Shown here: in pieces, positions 53,799-62,176 of the stretch
Layout: each line of letters starts with the position of its first letter
How positions within the stretch are numbered: position 1 is the first letter of the stretch
From: Domibacillus robiginosus
GTDB taxonomy: Bacteria; Bacillota; Bacilli; Bacillales; Domibacillaceae
DNA: 64,000 nt
Assembly (NCBI RefSeq): GCF_000966195.1
Contig: NZ_LAHL01000003.1
Coordinates: forward strand, 372,001 to 436,000
Reading direction: 5' to 3'
The notes under the pieces: model-generated
What the model was told of the DNA's origin: nothing
The model's input: only the letters and a program-made list of their open reading frames with translations
Database searches by the model: none
Position numbers and translations under genes: made by a program

Positions 53799-54500
53799 AT
53801 GGAGCAGAACATAGTCGTTCAAGTTCATCATGGAGACGTAACAGGAGACCGCGTGCCGGATATTGTTTACTTAACAGCCGTTCAAAAGGATGACAGTTCA
53901 TTTTTGCGGCAGATCACGCTGGTTGTGCAGGACAGACGAACAGGCGGATCATTCCGGCTTTTACTGCCGGAAAATACGGGCTATAATCCAACGGTTTTTC
54001 TTGGGGATTTTACAGGCAATGAAGTAAAAGATATTTTAGTGGTGACGGATACAGGCGGCAGCGGCGGCACGGTTTACGCTTATGTTTATTCCTATGCCAA
54101 TGGCCGATTTTACTTGATTTTTGATACAGATCTATTTAATAAACAAACCCAGTACAGTGTGCGGTATCAAGATTATTACAAAGTAGCAGTGACGAGCATG
54201 CAGCCCGGTCAACAATATGTGTTAGATTTAACGACAAAAGGAAAAGACTATTTAAGTGAAATCTACAATGCGGACGGTACATTAAAGCAGCCGATCGAGG
54301 GCTGGGTATCACCGCTGTCTGGCTTATATCCGGTGGATTTTGACCGCAACGGTGTGTATGAATTAACCGCCTGGCAAAACATTGCCGGACGCTATAATGC
54401 TGATCGTCTTGGATATGTGCAAAATGTGTTAACCTGGAGCGGGCGTGCCTTTCAAATACAGCAGCAGTATGTATCAATTTTAGGAGCAGAGAAAGAATAA
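53799..54500 (+). CDS. FG-GAP/VCBS-like beta-propeller protein, hypothetical
   Basis: 233 residues from ATG 53799, which has GAAGGAG ten bases upstream. Calcium-loop-like repeats resemble FG-GAP/VCBS: HHGDVTGDRVPDIVYLT, LGDFTGNEVKDILVVTD and PVDFDRNGVYELTAWQ (D-x-[TD/N]-G-x-x-[DE]-[IL] pattern). These suggest an incomplete beta-propeller. No signal peptide is seen, which is unusual for this motif. Such proteins occur in spore-forming bacilli without assigned function. It converges on the ssp gene. Confidence 0.75.
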   Translation: MEQNIVVQVHHGDVTGDRVPDIVYLTAVQKDDSSFLRQITLVVQDRRTGGSFRLLLPENTGYNPTVFLGDFTGNEVKDILVVTDTGGSGGTVYAYVYSYANGRFYLIFDTDLFNKQTQYSVRYQDYYKVAVTSMQPGQQYVLDLTTKGKDYLSEIYNADGTLKQPIEGWVSPLSGLYPVDFDRNGVYELTAWQNIAGRYNADRLGYVQNVLTWSGRAFQIQQQYVSILGAEKE

Positions 54501-54503
54501 GAA

Positions 54504-54573
54504 TACGCGCACCCGAAAATAAAGCGTCAAAAACCGAAGTGGTTTCCCGTTTCAATTTTATAAGGTGCGCGTG
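54504..54573. repeat. wide inverted repeat between convergent genes
   Basis: ACGCGCACC (54505-54513) and GGTGCGCGT (54564-54572) are perfect 9 bp arms enclosing about 50 bases with a small AAACCGAAGTGGTTT stem. A long hairpin of this kind between two converging stops may terminate or stabilise both mRNAs, although no T tract is adjacent. Confidence 0.55.
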
Positions 54574-54592
54574 TGTAGATAAAGAAAGAGGA

Positions 54593-54784
54593 TTAGCCTT
54601 GAAGTTCCTGCTGAGCAAGACGGACTAAACGTTTTGTGATTTCGCCGCCTGTTGAGCCGTTTGCCCGCGAAGCAGTATCTGCTCCAAGCGTGATACCAAA
54701 TTCGCTGGCGATTTCGTATTTAAATTGTTCTAAAACTTGTTCTGCCCCAGGGACAAGAAGCTGCTGCCGGTTATTGTTTGCCAT
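54593..54784 (-). CDS. alpha/beta-type small acid-soluble spore protein
   Basis: 63 residues, ATG at 54784 after AAAGGTGGTG. SASP signatures: [22 protein letters not shown] (the germination-protease site region EFG, here EIASEFG), and [17 protein letters not shown], here [17 protein letters not shown]. It coats forespore DNA in A-form and protects against UV and heat, and is degraded by GPR at germination. A SigG-like promoter lies upstream. Which of the sspA-D set it corresponds to cannot be said. Confidence 0.96.
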   Translation of the reverse strand: MANNNRQQLLVPGAEQVLEQFKYEIASEFGITLGADTASRANGSTGGEITKRLVRLAQQELQG

Positions 54785-54813
54785 GTTGTTTTCACCACCT
54801 TTTTTATTTGCTC

Positions 54814-54844
54814 ATACTATTTGTTTTACGGGAGAGAAACATAC
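54814..54844 (-). promoter_or_regulatory. SigG-like forespore promoter of ssp gene
   Basis: Minus strand GTATG (54844-54840), 18-19 bp, AATAGTA (54820-54814). It resembles the SigG consensus GHATR and CATNNTA with one mismatch in the -10. Confidence 0.55.
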
Positions 54845-54967
54845 AGAAAAAGCAGTAGCAAATGATATCGCTTTTGGAAGGATTGCACTCAGGTGGTACA
54901 GGGTTTTACGAAATGAAGATAAGGGTAAAGTGAAAGAGGAGACTATACAGCCAAAGGAGTGATTCAC

Positions 54968-55348
54968 ATGCACCACGGATACCCAAAGGCAGGCGATCCC
55001 ATTGAAGCGTTTGTAAACGTATGCGGCCAGCCATCGCCTGAATCAACGAACGAAATGATTTTATTTGACGTCCCTGGTATCAATGCCAGGCTGACGTGCT
55101 GGATCGATGAGGAACAAAACGTACATAAGCTGTCGAGTTCGATACCAATGGGCACGCAGGCAGCGGTAGAGCTGGCAAAGCGGTTCCTGCCGATGGATGC
55201 TGAGCCGGCAGAAACAAGTCTTGATACAGAATCAGCCAAATTAAATGCACTGATTCAAACATATAATGTGAAGCATAAAGGAACACAAAAACAGGCGGTT
55301 ATTACCGCTGAAGAAACAGGTGCTTTTACAGTAGCTATTGTCGACTAA
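54968..55348 (+). CDS. hypothetical protein, 126 aa
   Basis: ATG at 54968 follows CAAAGGAGTG (the in-frame GTG at 54959 is part of it). A soluble protein starting MHHGYPKAGDPIEAFVNVCG, with ILFDVPGINARLTCWIDEEQ and a C-terminal KGTQKQAVITAEETGAFTVA strand pair. I recognise no family. A hairpin ACTCCGGGC-GAAAA-GCCCGGAGT follows its stop and separates it from msrA; there is only a short T-rich tail, so read-through into msrA is possible. Confidence 0.7.
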   Translation: MHHGYPKAGDPIEAFVNVCGQPSPESTNEMILFDVPGINARLTCWIDEEQNVHKLSSSIPMGTQAAVELAKRFLPMDAEPAETSLDTESAKLNALIQTYNVKHKGTQKQAVITAEETGAFTVAIVD

Positions 55349-55409
55349 CTACTCCGGGCGAAAAGCCCGGAGTCATTTCGTTTTATCAAAATATATAACG
55401 GAGGAAGAT

Positions 55410-56081
55410 ATGAGCACAATCCGCGAAATAGAAGCGAAATGGCAGGCCCATATGTCAAACTGCCAGACTGCTACATTCGGCATGGGCTGCTTTTGGAGTC
55501 CGGATGCGCGCTTTGGTGCGCTGCCTGGCGTGATTCGAACAAAAACCGGCTTTGCAGGCGGAACGACAGAGCATCCCACCTACCGGCAAATGGGGGATCA
55601 TACGGAGACGATACAAATTGAATTTGATCCGGATGTCCTTTCTTTTGAAGAAATCCTTAGCGTCTTTTGGCGCAGTCATACTTCAACAAATCGAACCCAT
55701 TATGGGGAACGTCAGTATATGTCGCTTCTTTTTTATCATAATGAAGAGCAGAGAGAAACGATTGAGCGGGTGAAGCAGGAGCTTGAAAGCGAACGGAATG
55801 AACCAATTGAAACAGAAATCCAGCCGTTCTCCTCTTTTACTCCTGCAGAAGAGCGGCATCAAAAGTACCATGTAAAAAGATTTAAGCGAGCAGCAGACGA
55901 ATTGTCATCCTCGTTTGATACGCCGGATTCTTTTACGAATTCAACTTTAATTGCCCGGCTGAATGGATTTGTCAAAGAATATACGACCCTATCCAGAATA
56001 GAAGAAGAAATCCATTTATGGGACCTTTCCGATTCGTATAAGGAAGAGTTAACCGCCTTTATACGCAGAATTCGCTGGTAG
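55410..56081 (+). CDS. msrA: peptide-methionine (S)-S-oxide reductase, with C-terminal extension
   Basis: 223 residues from ATG 55410 (ACGGAGG upstream). It reduces methionine-S-sulfoxide in proteins. The catalytic motif GMGCFWSPDARF is at about residues 24-36, followed by GFAGGTTEHPTYRQMGDHTETIQIEFDP and EERHQKYHVKRF (Glu and Tyr/His of the active site). B. subtilis MsrA is about 177 residues. Here about 60 residues follow the last catalytic motif (from about 165: FTNSTLIARLNGFVKEYTTL to the end) and match nothing I know. Only two cysteines are present, so resolution by a C-terminal Cys is excluded. Confidence 0.92.
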   Translation: MSTIREIEAKWQAHMSNCQTATFGMGCFWSPDARFGALPGVIRTKTGFAGGTTEHPTYRQMGDHTETIQIEFDPDVLSFEEILSVFWRSHTSTNRTHYGERQYMSLLFYHNEEQRETIERVKQELESERNEPIETEIQPFSSFTPAEERHQKYHVKRFKRAADELSSSFDTPDSFTNSTLIARLNGFVKEYTTLSRIEEEIHLWDLSDSYKEELTAFIRRIRW

Positions 56082-56176
56082 AAGCAGCCGATTGGATGTT
56101 TTTCAGTGAACAGTATCTCTTTTACCCTTGCACTTTACATCTTGCTTCATAAAAATAACATGCCCTGCTCCAGTAG

Positions 56177-56502
56177 GAGGCAGGGCGTGTCAGTGTGTAG
56201 ACAAAGTCTTTCTATTTCAAAAAAAAGAGCCGATAAGTGGTGTTGAAGACCAATCAGCCAGGGACTGGATAGACATTTTCTCTTTTTTTAAAAGAAAAAA
56301 TACGACTTATAGCTCTATACACTCTTGGTGCAAGCTACTTGGAGGCGGGAGGGCATCACAGACTCCTATGGGCTCAGTGCCTGCCCCCCGTGGAAAGCGG
56401 AGCTGCCCGGACGCCGCTCATTTATCCCATTCATGTGACAGTTATCAATCATGTGTCTACAGTTTGACACGCTCTAGTCCATTAAGAGGCAGGGCGTGTT
56501 TC
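56177..56502. repeat. MITE-like repeat element with inverted ends and flanking direct repeats
   Basis: Ends GGGCGTGTCAGTGTGTAGACA (56183-56203) and, inverted, GAGCGTGTCAAACTGTAGACA (56474-56454) form imperfect 20 bp terminal inverted repeats. Outside or overlapping them, GAGGCAGGGCGTGT occurs at 56177-56190 and again at 56487-56500, where it is the 3' end of the Crh-like gene. Inside are no coding frame, an AAAAAAGAGCC...TATAGCTCT arm pair, and a GCCTGCCCCCCGTGGAAAGC block like the repeats at 3.7 and 26.4 kb. It fills the 400-base gap after msrA. Confidence 0.7.
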
Positions 56503-56742
56503 TGCTTGTTCAAGTGCTGCACCGATCGCCTTTATAGCTTCATATTCATCGATGCCCTTGGCAGTCAGCGTCATTTCCCCATTGGGCGACCCTAATGCCA
56601 GAACACCCATGATTGATTTTACATTCACATGACGATTTTGATAATGAAGATAAATATCTGACACGTACTGGCTGGCTAAATGAACAAGAGGGACAGCGGT
56701 TTGCGGAGTAAAGCTTCTTATATGGACCGTTTTTACGAACAT
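56482..56742 (-). CDS. HPr/Crh-like protein lacking the active histidine
   Basis: 86 residues from ATG 56742 (AGGAAAGG upstream; TTG 56751 is also in frame). The HPr fold is recognisable, with the regulatory-serine motif HVNVKSIMGVLALG (Ser-46 region of HPr and Crh) and GEMTLTAKGIDEYEAI. The N-terminal segment reads RSFTPQTAVPLVHLAS where HPr has the phosphorylatable His-15 and Arg-17. It therefore cannot work as a PTS carrier. Like Crh it could serve only as a serine-phosphorylated CcpA cofactor or sensor. Its stop lies inside the direct repeat of the 56.3 kb element. Confidence 0.8.
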   Translation of the reverse strand: MFVKTVHIRSFTPQTAVPLVHLASQYVSDIYLHYQNRHVNVKSIMGVLALGSPNGEMTLTAKGIDEYEAIKAIGAALEQAETRPAS

Positions 56743-56909
56743 GCTTTTCAAACCTTTCCTCGTAGAATAAAAGTATTTTCAGTATACCCGCTTCACTCAA
56801 AAATAGAACCTTTTTATGCTGATATGAATTTGCCAAAAACAAACAGGTCTAGTTTCTTTTATAAAGGGTAAAGAACACGGTACTTTATATGAAGAAAAGA
56901 GGCAGGGAA

Positions 56910-58871
56910 ATGAAGAAGTTATTGCTGCTGGCCGCCGGGCTGTCGATTTGTCTGAATCCTTTTTCAGCTGAGGCAGAAACAGGGATCCATTCAAAAGACC
57001 AGGACGTGATTGTCATTTCATTTGATGGCATGCGTCAGGATCTAACAGAACAATACATACAAGCAGGTGACATGCCGCATGTAAAGGCATTGATCGATAA
57101 AGGGGTATGGGCAAAGGAGCCGGAAACCATCGTCCCTTCCTTGACTGCACCATCGCATGCGGCGCTTTCTACCGGCGCCACACCGAAGAAAACAGGCATT
57201 GTCAGCAACCAATTCCATGATCCGGAAAAAAAGTTCAACAATAAGGATGATGCCTTTCATACAAAGATCAACGTTTCACCGATTTGGAGCGAAGCAAGCC
57301 GCCAGGGAAAAACAACCGCGACGATTGTTTTCCCGGGAGCAAATCCAAAAACAAAAAACCAGACAGCAGATTATTCTGTTTTCTATGGAGATACGTGGGC
57401 CAAGAGCAGCTTAGATAAGCTATCGTTCCAGGAAGCATCCGGCTGGAAAAACACACCGAAAAGTTTTAGTGCGCTCAAGGAAGCCGATCTGCCGCTTAAG
57501 CTGAAAGGAGCCAAAAATCGAACTCTATTCGTACTGGCGGTAGATACAACAAATGATCAGCAGGTCAACTATGATCAATTTATCGTATCTCAGAACAAAC
57601 AGGTGAATCAGGAGGACGGGCGCGCCAGGCGGGATGAATGGGGCACAGTGCCACTGACGATGGACAAAGGGGAGCACGCCGGCTTTACGTTTAAAGTAAA
57701 AGGGACAGAGGCTGATTTACAACAGCCGCTTCCGTTTTTTAAAACGGCGGTTACATCCGGTCTCTTTCACGGGCCAGCTGGCTTTGAAGAAACAATTACG
57801 GAACAATTTGGCTTTTTTCCAGTTGAGTCCGAAGACGATGCTTTGGAGAAAAAATGGATCACCCGGAAAGAATATGAGGAAATCAGTTCCCGGTTTGTCA
57901 ACTGGGTAACCGATGTATCGCTTCACATAAAAAAGACGTATCAGCCAGATGCCCTGTTCTTTTATGGTCCCCAGATTGATCATGAAGAGCATAAATACAC
58001 ACTGACTGACCCGCGCCAGCCTGGATATACGGAGGCAAAAGCGGCCCGCTATAAAACATACATCGATTGGGCGTACAAGCTGGCAGACGATACAGTCGGT
58101 AAAACAATGAACACCCTGGATGAAAACGACCACTTATTTGTCGTGTCGGATCATGGAATGGAAGCGGCGCATACGATGCTTGAGCCGAATGCGGTGCTTC
58201 ACAAAGCCGGTCTGCTTGAAACACACAGGGACGGTACGATTGATTATTCGAAAACGAAGGCGTATGCGGTGCCAAGCGGTTCAGCCGCGCACGTTTATAT
58301 TAATGCCAGCGCAACCCAAAAAAATGGCATTGTCGAGAAGGACGAATTCAATGATGTTCAGCAGAAGGCCATTGAGGCGTTTCAACGGGCAGAAATCAAT
58401 CAGAAAAACCGAAATGACCTGCTGGAGATTGGATTGGAAGCTGTGTTTTCCAGCAAAGAAAAAGAAGAGCTGTCAAAGCTGCCGGAAGCGGATATAAAAA
58501 GCGTATGGCAAGCAGGATTAAAGGAAACCATTCATCCTTATGAAACGGTTCTTTCATCGGCGGAGATGGAAAAAAAACCGCTCGGCCATGCCCATGCCGG
58601 AGACATTCTTTTAATTGGCGCTCCCGGATATATGATGGCAAATGGCACAAGCCGCCCGAGTAAGCCGTCGCTTGAGCTGGGTACTCACGGAGGAGATTCT
58701 ACTAAACAGGATTTACGTCCTGTATTTATGGCAACAGGCTCTTCCTTTAAAGAAGAAAGCACTGTGGGGAAAGTATCTACACTAGACCTTGCGCCAACCG
58801 TTTATAAGCTGCTTGGTATCGATGCACCTGCATTTGTAGAGGGCGAGACGCAAACAACCTTATGGAAATAA
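56910..58871 (+). CDS. exported type I phosphodiesterase/nucleotide pyrophosphatase (alkaline phosphatase superfamily)
   Basis: 653 residues from ATG 56910 (GGCAGGGAA upstream; the frame opens at 56889). It has a signal peptide (KKLLLLAAGLSICLNPFSAEA). Metal and nucleophile motifs of the PF01663 family: VISFDGMRQD (first Asp), IVPSLTAPSHAALSTG (Thr nucleophile), YGPQIDHEEHKY, VVSDHGMEAAHT (Asp-His) and LGTHGGDS (His). There is a roughly 150-residue insert (about 190-330) absent from short family members. It probably hydrolyses extracellular phosphodiesters or nucleotides, giving phosphate. Monocistronic. Confidence 0.88.
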   Translation: MKKLLLLAAGLSICLNPFSAEAETGIHSKDQDVIVISFDGMRQDLTEQYIQAGDMPHVKALIDKGVWAKEPETIVPSLTAPSHAALSTGATPKKTGIVSNQFHDPEKKFNNKDDAFHTKINVSPIWSEASRQGKTTATIVFPGANPKTKNQTADYSVFYGDTWAKSSLDKLSFQEASGWKNTPKSFSALKEADLPLKLKGAKNRTLFVLAVDTTNDQQVNYDQFIVSQNKQVNQEDGRARRDEWGTVPLTMDKGEHAGFTFKVKGTEADLQQPLPFFKTAVTSGLFHGPAGFEETITEQFGFFPVESEDDALEKKWITRKEYEEISSRFVNWVTDVSLHIKKTYQPDALFFYGPQIDHEEHKYTLTDPRQPGYTEAKAARYKTYIDWAYKLADDTVGKTMNTLDENDHLFVVSDHGMEAAHTMLEPNAVLHKAGLLETHRDGTIDYSKTKAYAVPSGSAAHVYINASATQKNGIVEKDEFNDVQQKAIEAFQRAEINQKNRNDLLEIGLEAVFSSKEKEELSKLPEADIKSVWQAGLKETIHPYETVLSSAEMEKKPLGHAHAGDILLIGAPGYMMANGTSRPSKPSLELGTHGGDSTKQDLRPVFMATGSSFKEESTVGKVSTLDLAPTVYKLLGIDAPAFVEGETQTTLWK

Positions 58872-58903
58872 AAGAGACTGCTTGCTCGCAAGCAGTCTTT
58901 TCT
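58871..58903 (+). terminator. Rho-independent terminator
   Basis: AAAAGAGACTGCTTG-CTC-GCAAGCAGTCTTTTC, overlapping the stop codon. Confidence 0.88.
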
Positions 58904-59054
58904 GATTAAAATATATAGTATTCAAAAACTACTTTGATTCTAAAAGAATTGAGTCGAAAGTCTTTGTTGAGAGAACATTTATGGTTGCAATGACCTATAA
59001 TCATCCTTCATAATGAAGAAAGAAATGTACCTTACAAGAATATGGAGGATCACC

Positions 59055-60359
59055 ATGTTTCCTTTCCTGAAAGATAAACAAGCAAAAGAATTCAAAGCAT
59101 CTGTGCAGTTTCCAGAGAAATCCGCCATTGCTGTTTCGCCGGATGACCATTTAGCTCCACGTCTTTACTATATGGGCTATACACAGGAGCAGGTCGAGAT
59201 GCTCCAGCAGATGGCACCCGTTATGAACACAATCCTGGATGAGGTGCTTGAGAACGTACTTGATCATTTAGTGAAAAGTCCGGAGATGGCCAAAATTGCG
59301 CAGAATCATACAAGCCGGGAACGCTTAAAACGGGTGTTTGGTGATTACTTTGGCAGTTTGCTGACGGGCAGGCTGGACGAATCCTTTTTACAAATGCGGA
59401 AGCAAATGGGTCAGACCCACAGCCGGTTTTCAGTACCGGTTACATGGTTTATTGCTTCTTATTCCGCATTCAGCACATTAATTATTCCTAAGATTGTGGA
59501 GCATTACCAGCATGATCCAGAACGGCTGGCTCAAGCCATTCAAGCCATTACCCATGCGATGAATTTAGATGCCCAAATGGTAATCGATCATTATATGAAT
59601 GTCCGAATCGATGAAGCAAAGCGGGCAAACGAAGCAAAAAGCACGCTCCAGCAGGAAATTGTGTCAGTGAGCCAGGAAGTAGCCGCTTCTGTTGAACAGA
59701 CCGAAGCAGCGATTTCTGACACAAGCTCGCGGGCTGCCCAGGTTTTAAAAGAAACAGGCCAAACAGAAAAAAGCAGTAAAAACCTGGTTGGCTTAACACT
59801 GCAAAATGAACAGCAGATGGAAGAAATGGAAGGGCAGTTTAAGCAGTCAACGGAAAAAGTCAGTGCGTCTTTAATCGGGATCAGTGAATTAAAACAATCG
59901 TCTGAAGAAATTATCAGTATCACAAAAGGGATTGAAGACATTGCGGATCAAACCAATTTGCTTGCGCTGAATGCGTCGATTGAAGCGGCGCGTGCAGGCG
60001 AACATGGTAAAGGCTTCTCGGTCGTCGCCAGTGAAGTCCGTAAACTGGCCGAGCATTCAAAGGTGATGAGCAGCAGCATCAATGAATTAATTGCCCAAAA
60101 CAATACGAACATCACCCGGCTCGTCAATGAAATGGAAGATGTAAACAAGTCCAATGAACAGTCTCAAGTAAAGCTGCAGCAGGTAAAGAGCGGCCTTGCA
60201 ACAGTGAAAATGGAAATGGAAAATTATTTAACGATGTTTGGCCGCAACAAAGAAGACCTGGACCAGATTGTTCTGTCGATTCAGGAAATCAGCCAGACAA
60301 CAGAAGGGCTGTCAAAGCTGACAACAAATTTATTAGAAAAAGCAGAACAGACCATGTAA
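59055..60359 (+). CDS. hemAT: heme-based aerotaxis transducer HemAT (globin-coupled chemoreceptor)
   Basis: 434 residues from ATG 59055 (ATGGAGG upstream; the frame opens at 59013). The N-terminal globin-coupled sensor (about 30-185) has [17 protein letters not shown] and the proximal-His helix [20 protein letters not shown]. There is no membrane segment. A coiled coil then leads to the cytoplasmic signalling domain with tip [20 protein letters not shown] and [15 protein letters not shown]. It binds O2 at the heme and controls CheA, giving aerotaxis. The length is the same as B. subtilis HemAT. Monocistronic. Confidence 0.95.
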   Translation: MFPFLKDKQAKEFKASVQFPEKSAIAVSPDDHLAPRLYYMGYTQEQVEMLQQMAPVMNTILDEVLENVLDHLVKSPEMAKIAQNHTSRERLKRVFGDYFGSLLTGRLDESFLQMRKQMGQTHSRFSVPVTWFIASYSAFSTLIIPKIVEHYQHDPERLAQAIQAITHAMNLDAQMVIDHYMNVRIDEAKRANEAKSTLQQEIVSVSQEVAASVEQTEAAISDTSSRAAQVLKETGQTEKSSKNLVGLTLQNEQQMEEMEGQFKQSTEKVSASLIGISELKQSSEEIISITKGIEDIADQTNLLALNASIEAARAGEHGKGFSVVASEVRKLAEHSKVMSSSINELIAQNNTNITRLVNEMEDVNKSNEQSQVKLQQVKSGLATVKMEMENYLTMFGRNKEDLDQIVLSIQEISQTTEGLSKLTTNLLEKAEQTM

Positions 60360-60362
60360 GTG

Positions 60363-60396
60363 AAAAAGCAGCTGCCAAAAAAGCTGCTTTTTTGTT
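60363..60396 (+). terminator. Rho-independent terminator of hemAT
   Basis: AAAGCAGCT-GCCAAAA-AAGCTGCTTTTTTG. Confidence 0.88.
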
Positions 60397-60466
60397 TTAT
60401 TGGAAAAATAACAATAAAGGAATATAATAGAAAACAATAAAACGAGAAAGAGAGGAAGAGTGAACC

Positions 60467-60851
60467 ACGATTACCTATCAATTGAACTCAGGCATTACGG
60501 CAGCTCAGCTGTCGAAAGTTTTTCTCTCCTCTGGCATCCGGCGTCCGGCAGATGATCTTGTACGTCTGCAGAAAATGCTCGACCATGCGGATTTGACTGT
60601 CGGAAAATGAACTCGTTGGCGTAGCTCGTGTGGTGACTGATTTCTCCTACTGCGCTTATATTTCAGATTTGGCCGTGAAAAAAGATTATCAAGGCCGGGG
60701 AATCGATCCCGTGCTTTGGGAGAAGGTGAAAAAGGAACTGAGTGACGAAGTGACGTTTGTGCTTTTGTCGGCTTCCGGCGCGATGGATTTTTATTCAAAG
60801 CAAGGATATGATCAGGCGGATAACGCCTTTCGAATCATGCGTAAAAAATAA
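60467..60851 (+). pseudogene. GNAT acetyltransferase gene with lost start and internal frameshift
   Basis: From ACG 60467 one frame reads TITYQLNSGITAAQLSKVFL, then SSGIRRPADDLVRLQ, and MLDHADLTVGK, then a stop. The family normally continues WN-DELVGVARVVTDFSYCAYISDL, and that part is found in another frame (from about 60612) to the C-terminus DNAFRIMRKK at 60851. A deletion of about eight bases in GGAAAATGAACTCG explains the shift. No ATG/GTG/TTG precedes TITY in frame with a ribosome binding site (GAGAGGAAGAG is present at the right place), so the start codon is also gone. The intact part keeps the acetyl-CoA loop QGRGID. Confidence 0.78.
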
Positions 60852-60877
60852 AGTAACCAATCAAAGGAGAATCGGCT

Positions 60878-61342
60878 ATGGCGCATTTTTTATTCGACCA
60901 GCTGGCATTTGTCCGTAAACTGACATTAAAAGAAGCAGAAGGCATTGACGAAGCAGCCTCTCTCCTTATACCAGCCGGATTTGGCAACAATATTAAATGG
61001 AATTTAGGACATATTTATTTGGTACAGGAGCGGTTTGGATTTTATTTTACCGGTGGTGAAATGGTGATGCCCGATGCATTTAACGACTGGTTTGGTCGCG
61101 GCTCAAAGCCAGCGGACTGGGAAGGGAAGCTGCCCAAAACAGACGAGCTGCGGGTGCTGTTAAAGGAGCAGACAGAACGGATCAAGCAGCAGACCGCACC
61201 GCTTCTGCCATACCCGCTTAAGGAGCCGTTTACAACTTCCACTGGTTTAACTCTTTCATCAGTGGAAGAAATGCTGACCTACAGCTTGCACCATGAAGGA
61301 CTTCATTCGGAAACGATTAAGTCAATTAAACGGGTACTGTAA
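60878..61342 (+). CDS. DinB-family protein
   Basis: 154 residues, ATG at 60878 after AAAGGAG. A four-helix DinB-like protein: FLFDQLAFVRKLTLKEAEGI start, IKWNLGHIYLVQERFGFYF (first metal His in NLGH), and LTYSLHHEGLHSETIKSI (the HHEGLH pair of His). The family uses a metal to catalyse thiol transfers or other reactions; the substrate is unknown. It starts 26 bases after the GNAT remnant. Confidence 0.85.
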   Translation: MAHFLFDQLAFVRKLTLKEAEGIDEAASLLIPAGFGNNIKWNLGHIYLVQERFGFYFTGGEMVMPDAFNDWFGRGSKPADWEGKLPKTDELRVLLKEQTERIKQQTAPLLPYPLKEPFTTSTGLTLSSVEEMLTYSLHHEGLHSETIKSIKRVL

Positions 61343-61383
61343 GTGAAACGGCAGGCTTCTCTTAGGAGCCTGCTTTTTGCCGA

Positions 61384-61497
61384 TTATCCTCGGTCGATCA
61401 GGATCATGCTGAATAACAGAAAGGCGATAAAAAAGAAAGCAAGAACTGCGCCAATAAGGAAAAGTAAAACGCCCAAAAAGAATGGTACCAATACAAT
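61384..61497 (-). CDS. possible 37-residue membrane peptide with non-standard start
   Basis: On the minus strand AAGGAGG (61513-61507) is followed nine bases later by ATT 61497, which opens IVLVPFFLGVLLFLIGAVLA, then FFFIAFLLFSMILIDRG and stop. The next in-frame start is TTG 61491, at a poor 15-base spacing. It is almost entirely hydrophobic (one long or two short helices). The exact ribosome binding site is the reason to list it; ATT starts are rare, so it may be non-functional. Confidence 0.35.
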   Translation of the reverse strand: MVLVPFFLGVLLFLIGAVLAFFFIAFLLFSMILIDRG

Positions 61498-61647
61498 CGC
61501 TGCGAGCCTCCTTTTTCCTCCTTGTGGTGTAATGGATAGTGAAGTAAAAGCCAGCCTGGAAAAAATTTTTTCTTTGGTTACTGAAAAATTTCAATAGATT
61601 CTTTTGGACAGCATAACATGCATTTTTGACCAGATAGGAGGCAGTGT

Positions 61648-62175
61648 ATGATTGAGCTTGCATATTTTACACGCGAGGATTTTGGCACGCTGATGGGATG
61701 GATTCCAAATGAGGCGTTTATGATTCAGTGGGCGGGTTCTACTTTTACCTTTCCCCTTCATGTGCACCAGCTTGAGCAGTACATAAAAGGAGCCAATCAA
61801 CCCATATCCGATACATTCGTATACAAAGCCATCGATCAACAAACAGGACAGATAATGGGGCATCTGTCACTGCAAATCGATCGGCGCAACGATTCGGCGC
61901 GAATTGGAAAAGTGCTGATTGGAGAGGAATCGGCGCGCGGAAAGGGAATGGGGCTTCGCTTGATTGAAGCGGCAGCTGAACTTGCGTTTTGCACGTTTAA
62001 GCTGCATCGTGTCAGCCTTGGTGTTTTCGACTTTAACCATGCAGCTATTTCCTGCTACGAAAGAGCGGGTTTTCAAAGGGAGGGACTGCTCCGTGACGTG
62101 CGAAAGTGCGGAGAGGAATATTGGAGCCTTTTGGAAATGAGCCTGCTTGAAGAAGAGTGGAAGCGGAGGATGTAA
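61648..62175 (+). CDS. GNAT-family acetyltransferase (RimJ/RimL-like)
   Basis: 175 residues, ATG at 61648 after ATAGGAGG. The GNAT core: IGKVLIGEESARGKGMGLRL holds the RGKGMG acetyl-CoA loop, then LHRVSLGVFDFNHAAISCYERAGFQREGLLRD, the typical (H/R)R-xLxV...N-xxAixxYekxGFxxEGxlR signature of RimJ/RimL-type enzymes. The substrate (protein N-terminus or small amine) is unknown. The metallophosphoesterase gene starts one base after its stop. Confidence 0.9.
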   Translation: MIELAYFTREDFGTLMGWIPNEAFMIQWAGSTFTFPLHVHQLEQYIKGANQPISDTFVYKAIDQQTGQIMGHLSLQIDRRNDSARIGKVLIGEESARGKGMGLRLIEAAAELAFCTFKLHRVSLGVFDFNHAAISCYERAGFQREGLLRDVRKCGEEYWSLLEMSLLEEEWKRRM

Positions 62176-62176
62176 A

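Noticed and set aside
60505-60798. Minus-strand 97-residue frame over the GNAT remnant
   Set aside because: It is opposite a recognisable GNAT sequence and has no ribosome binding site; it stays open only by chance.
61322-61663. Minus-strand 113-residue frame
   Set aside because: It runs over the end of the DinB gene and the GNAT promoter; composition is not coding-like. Only the small hydrophobic frame with AAGGAGG in this stretch was kept.
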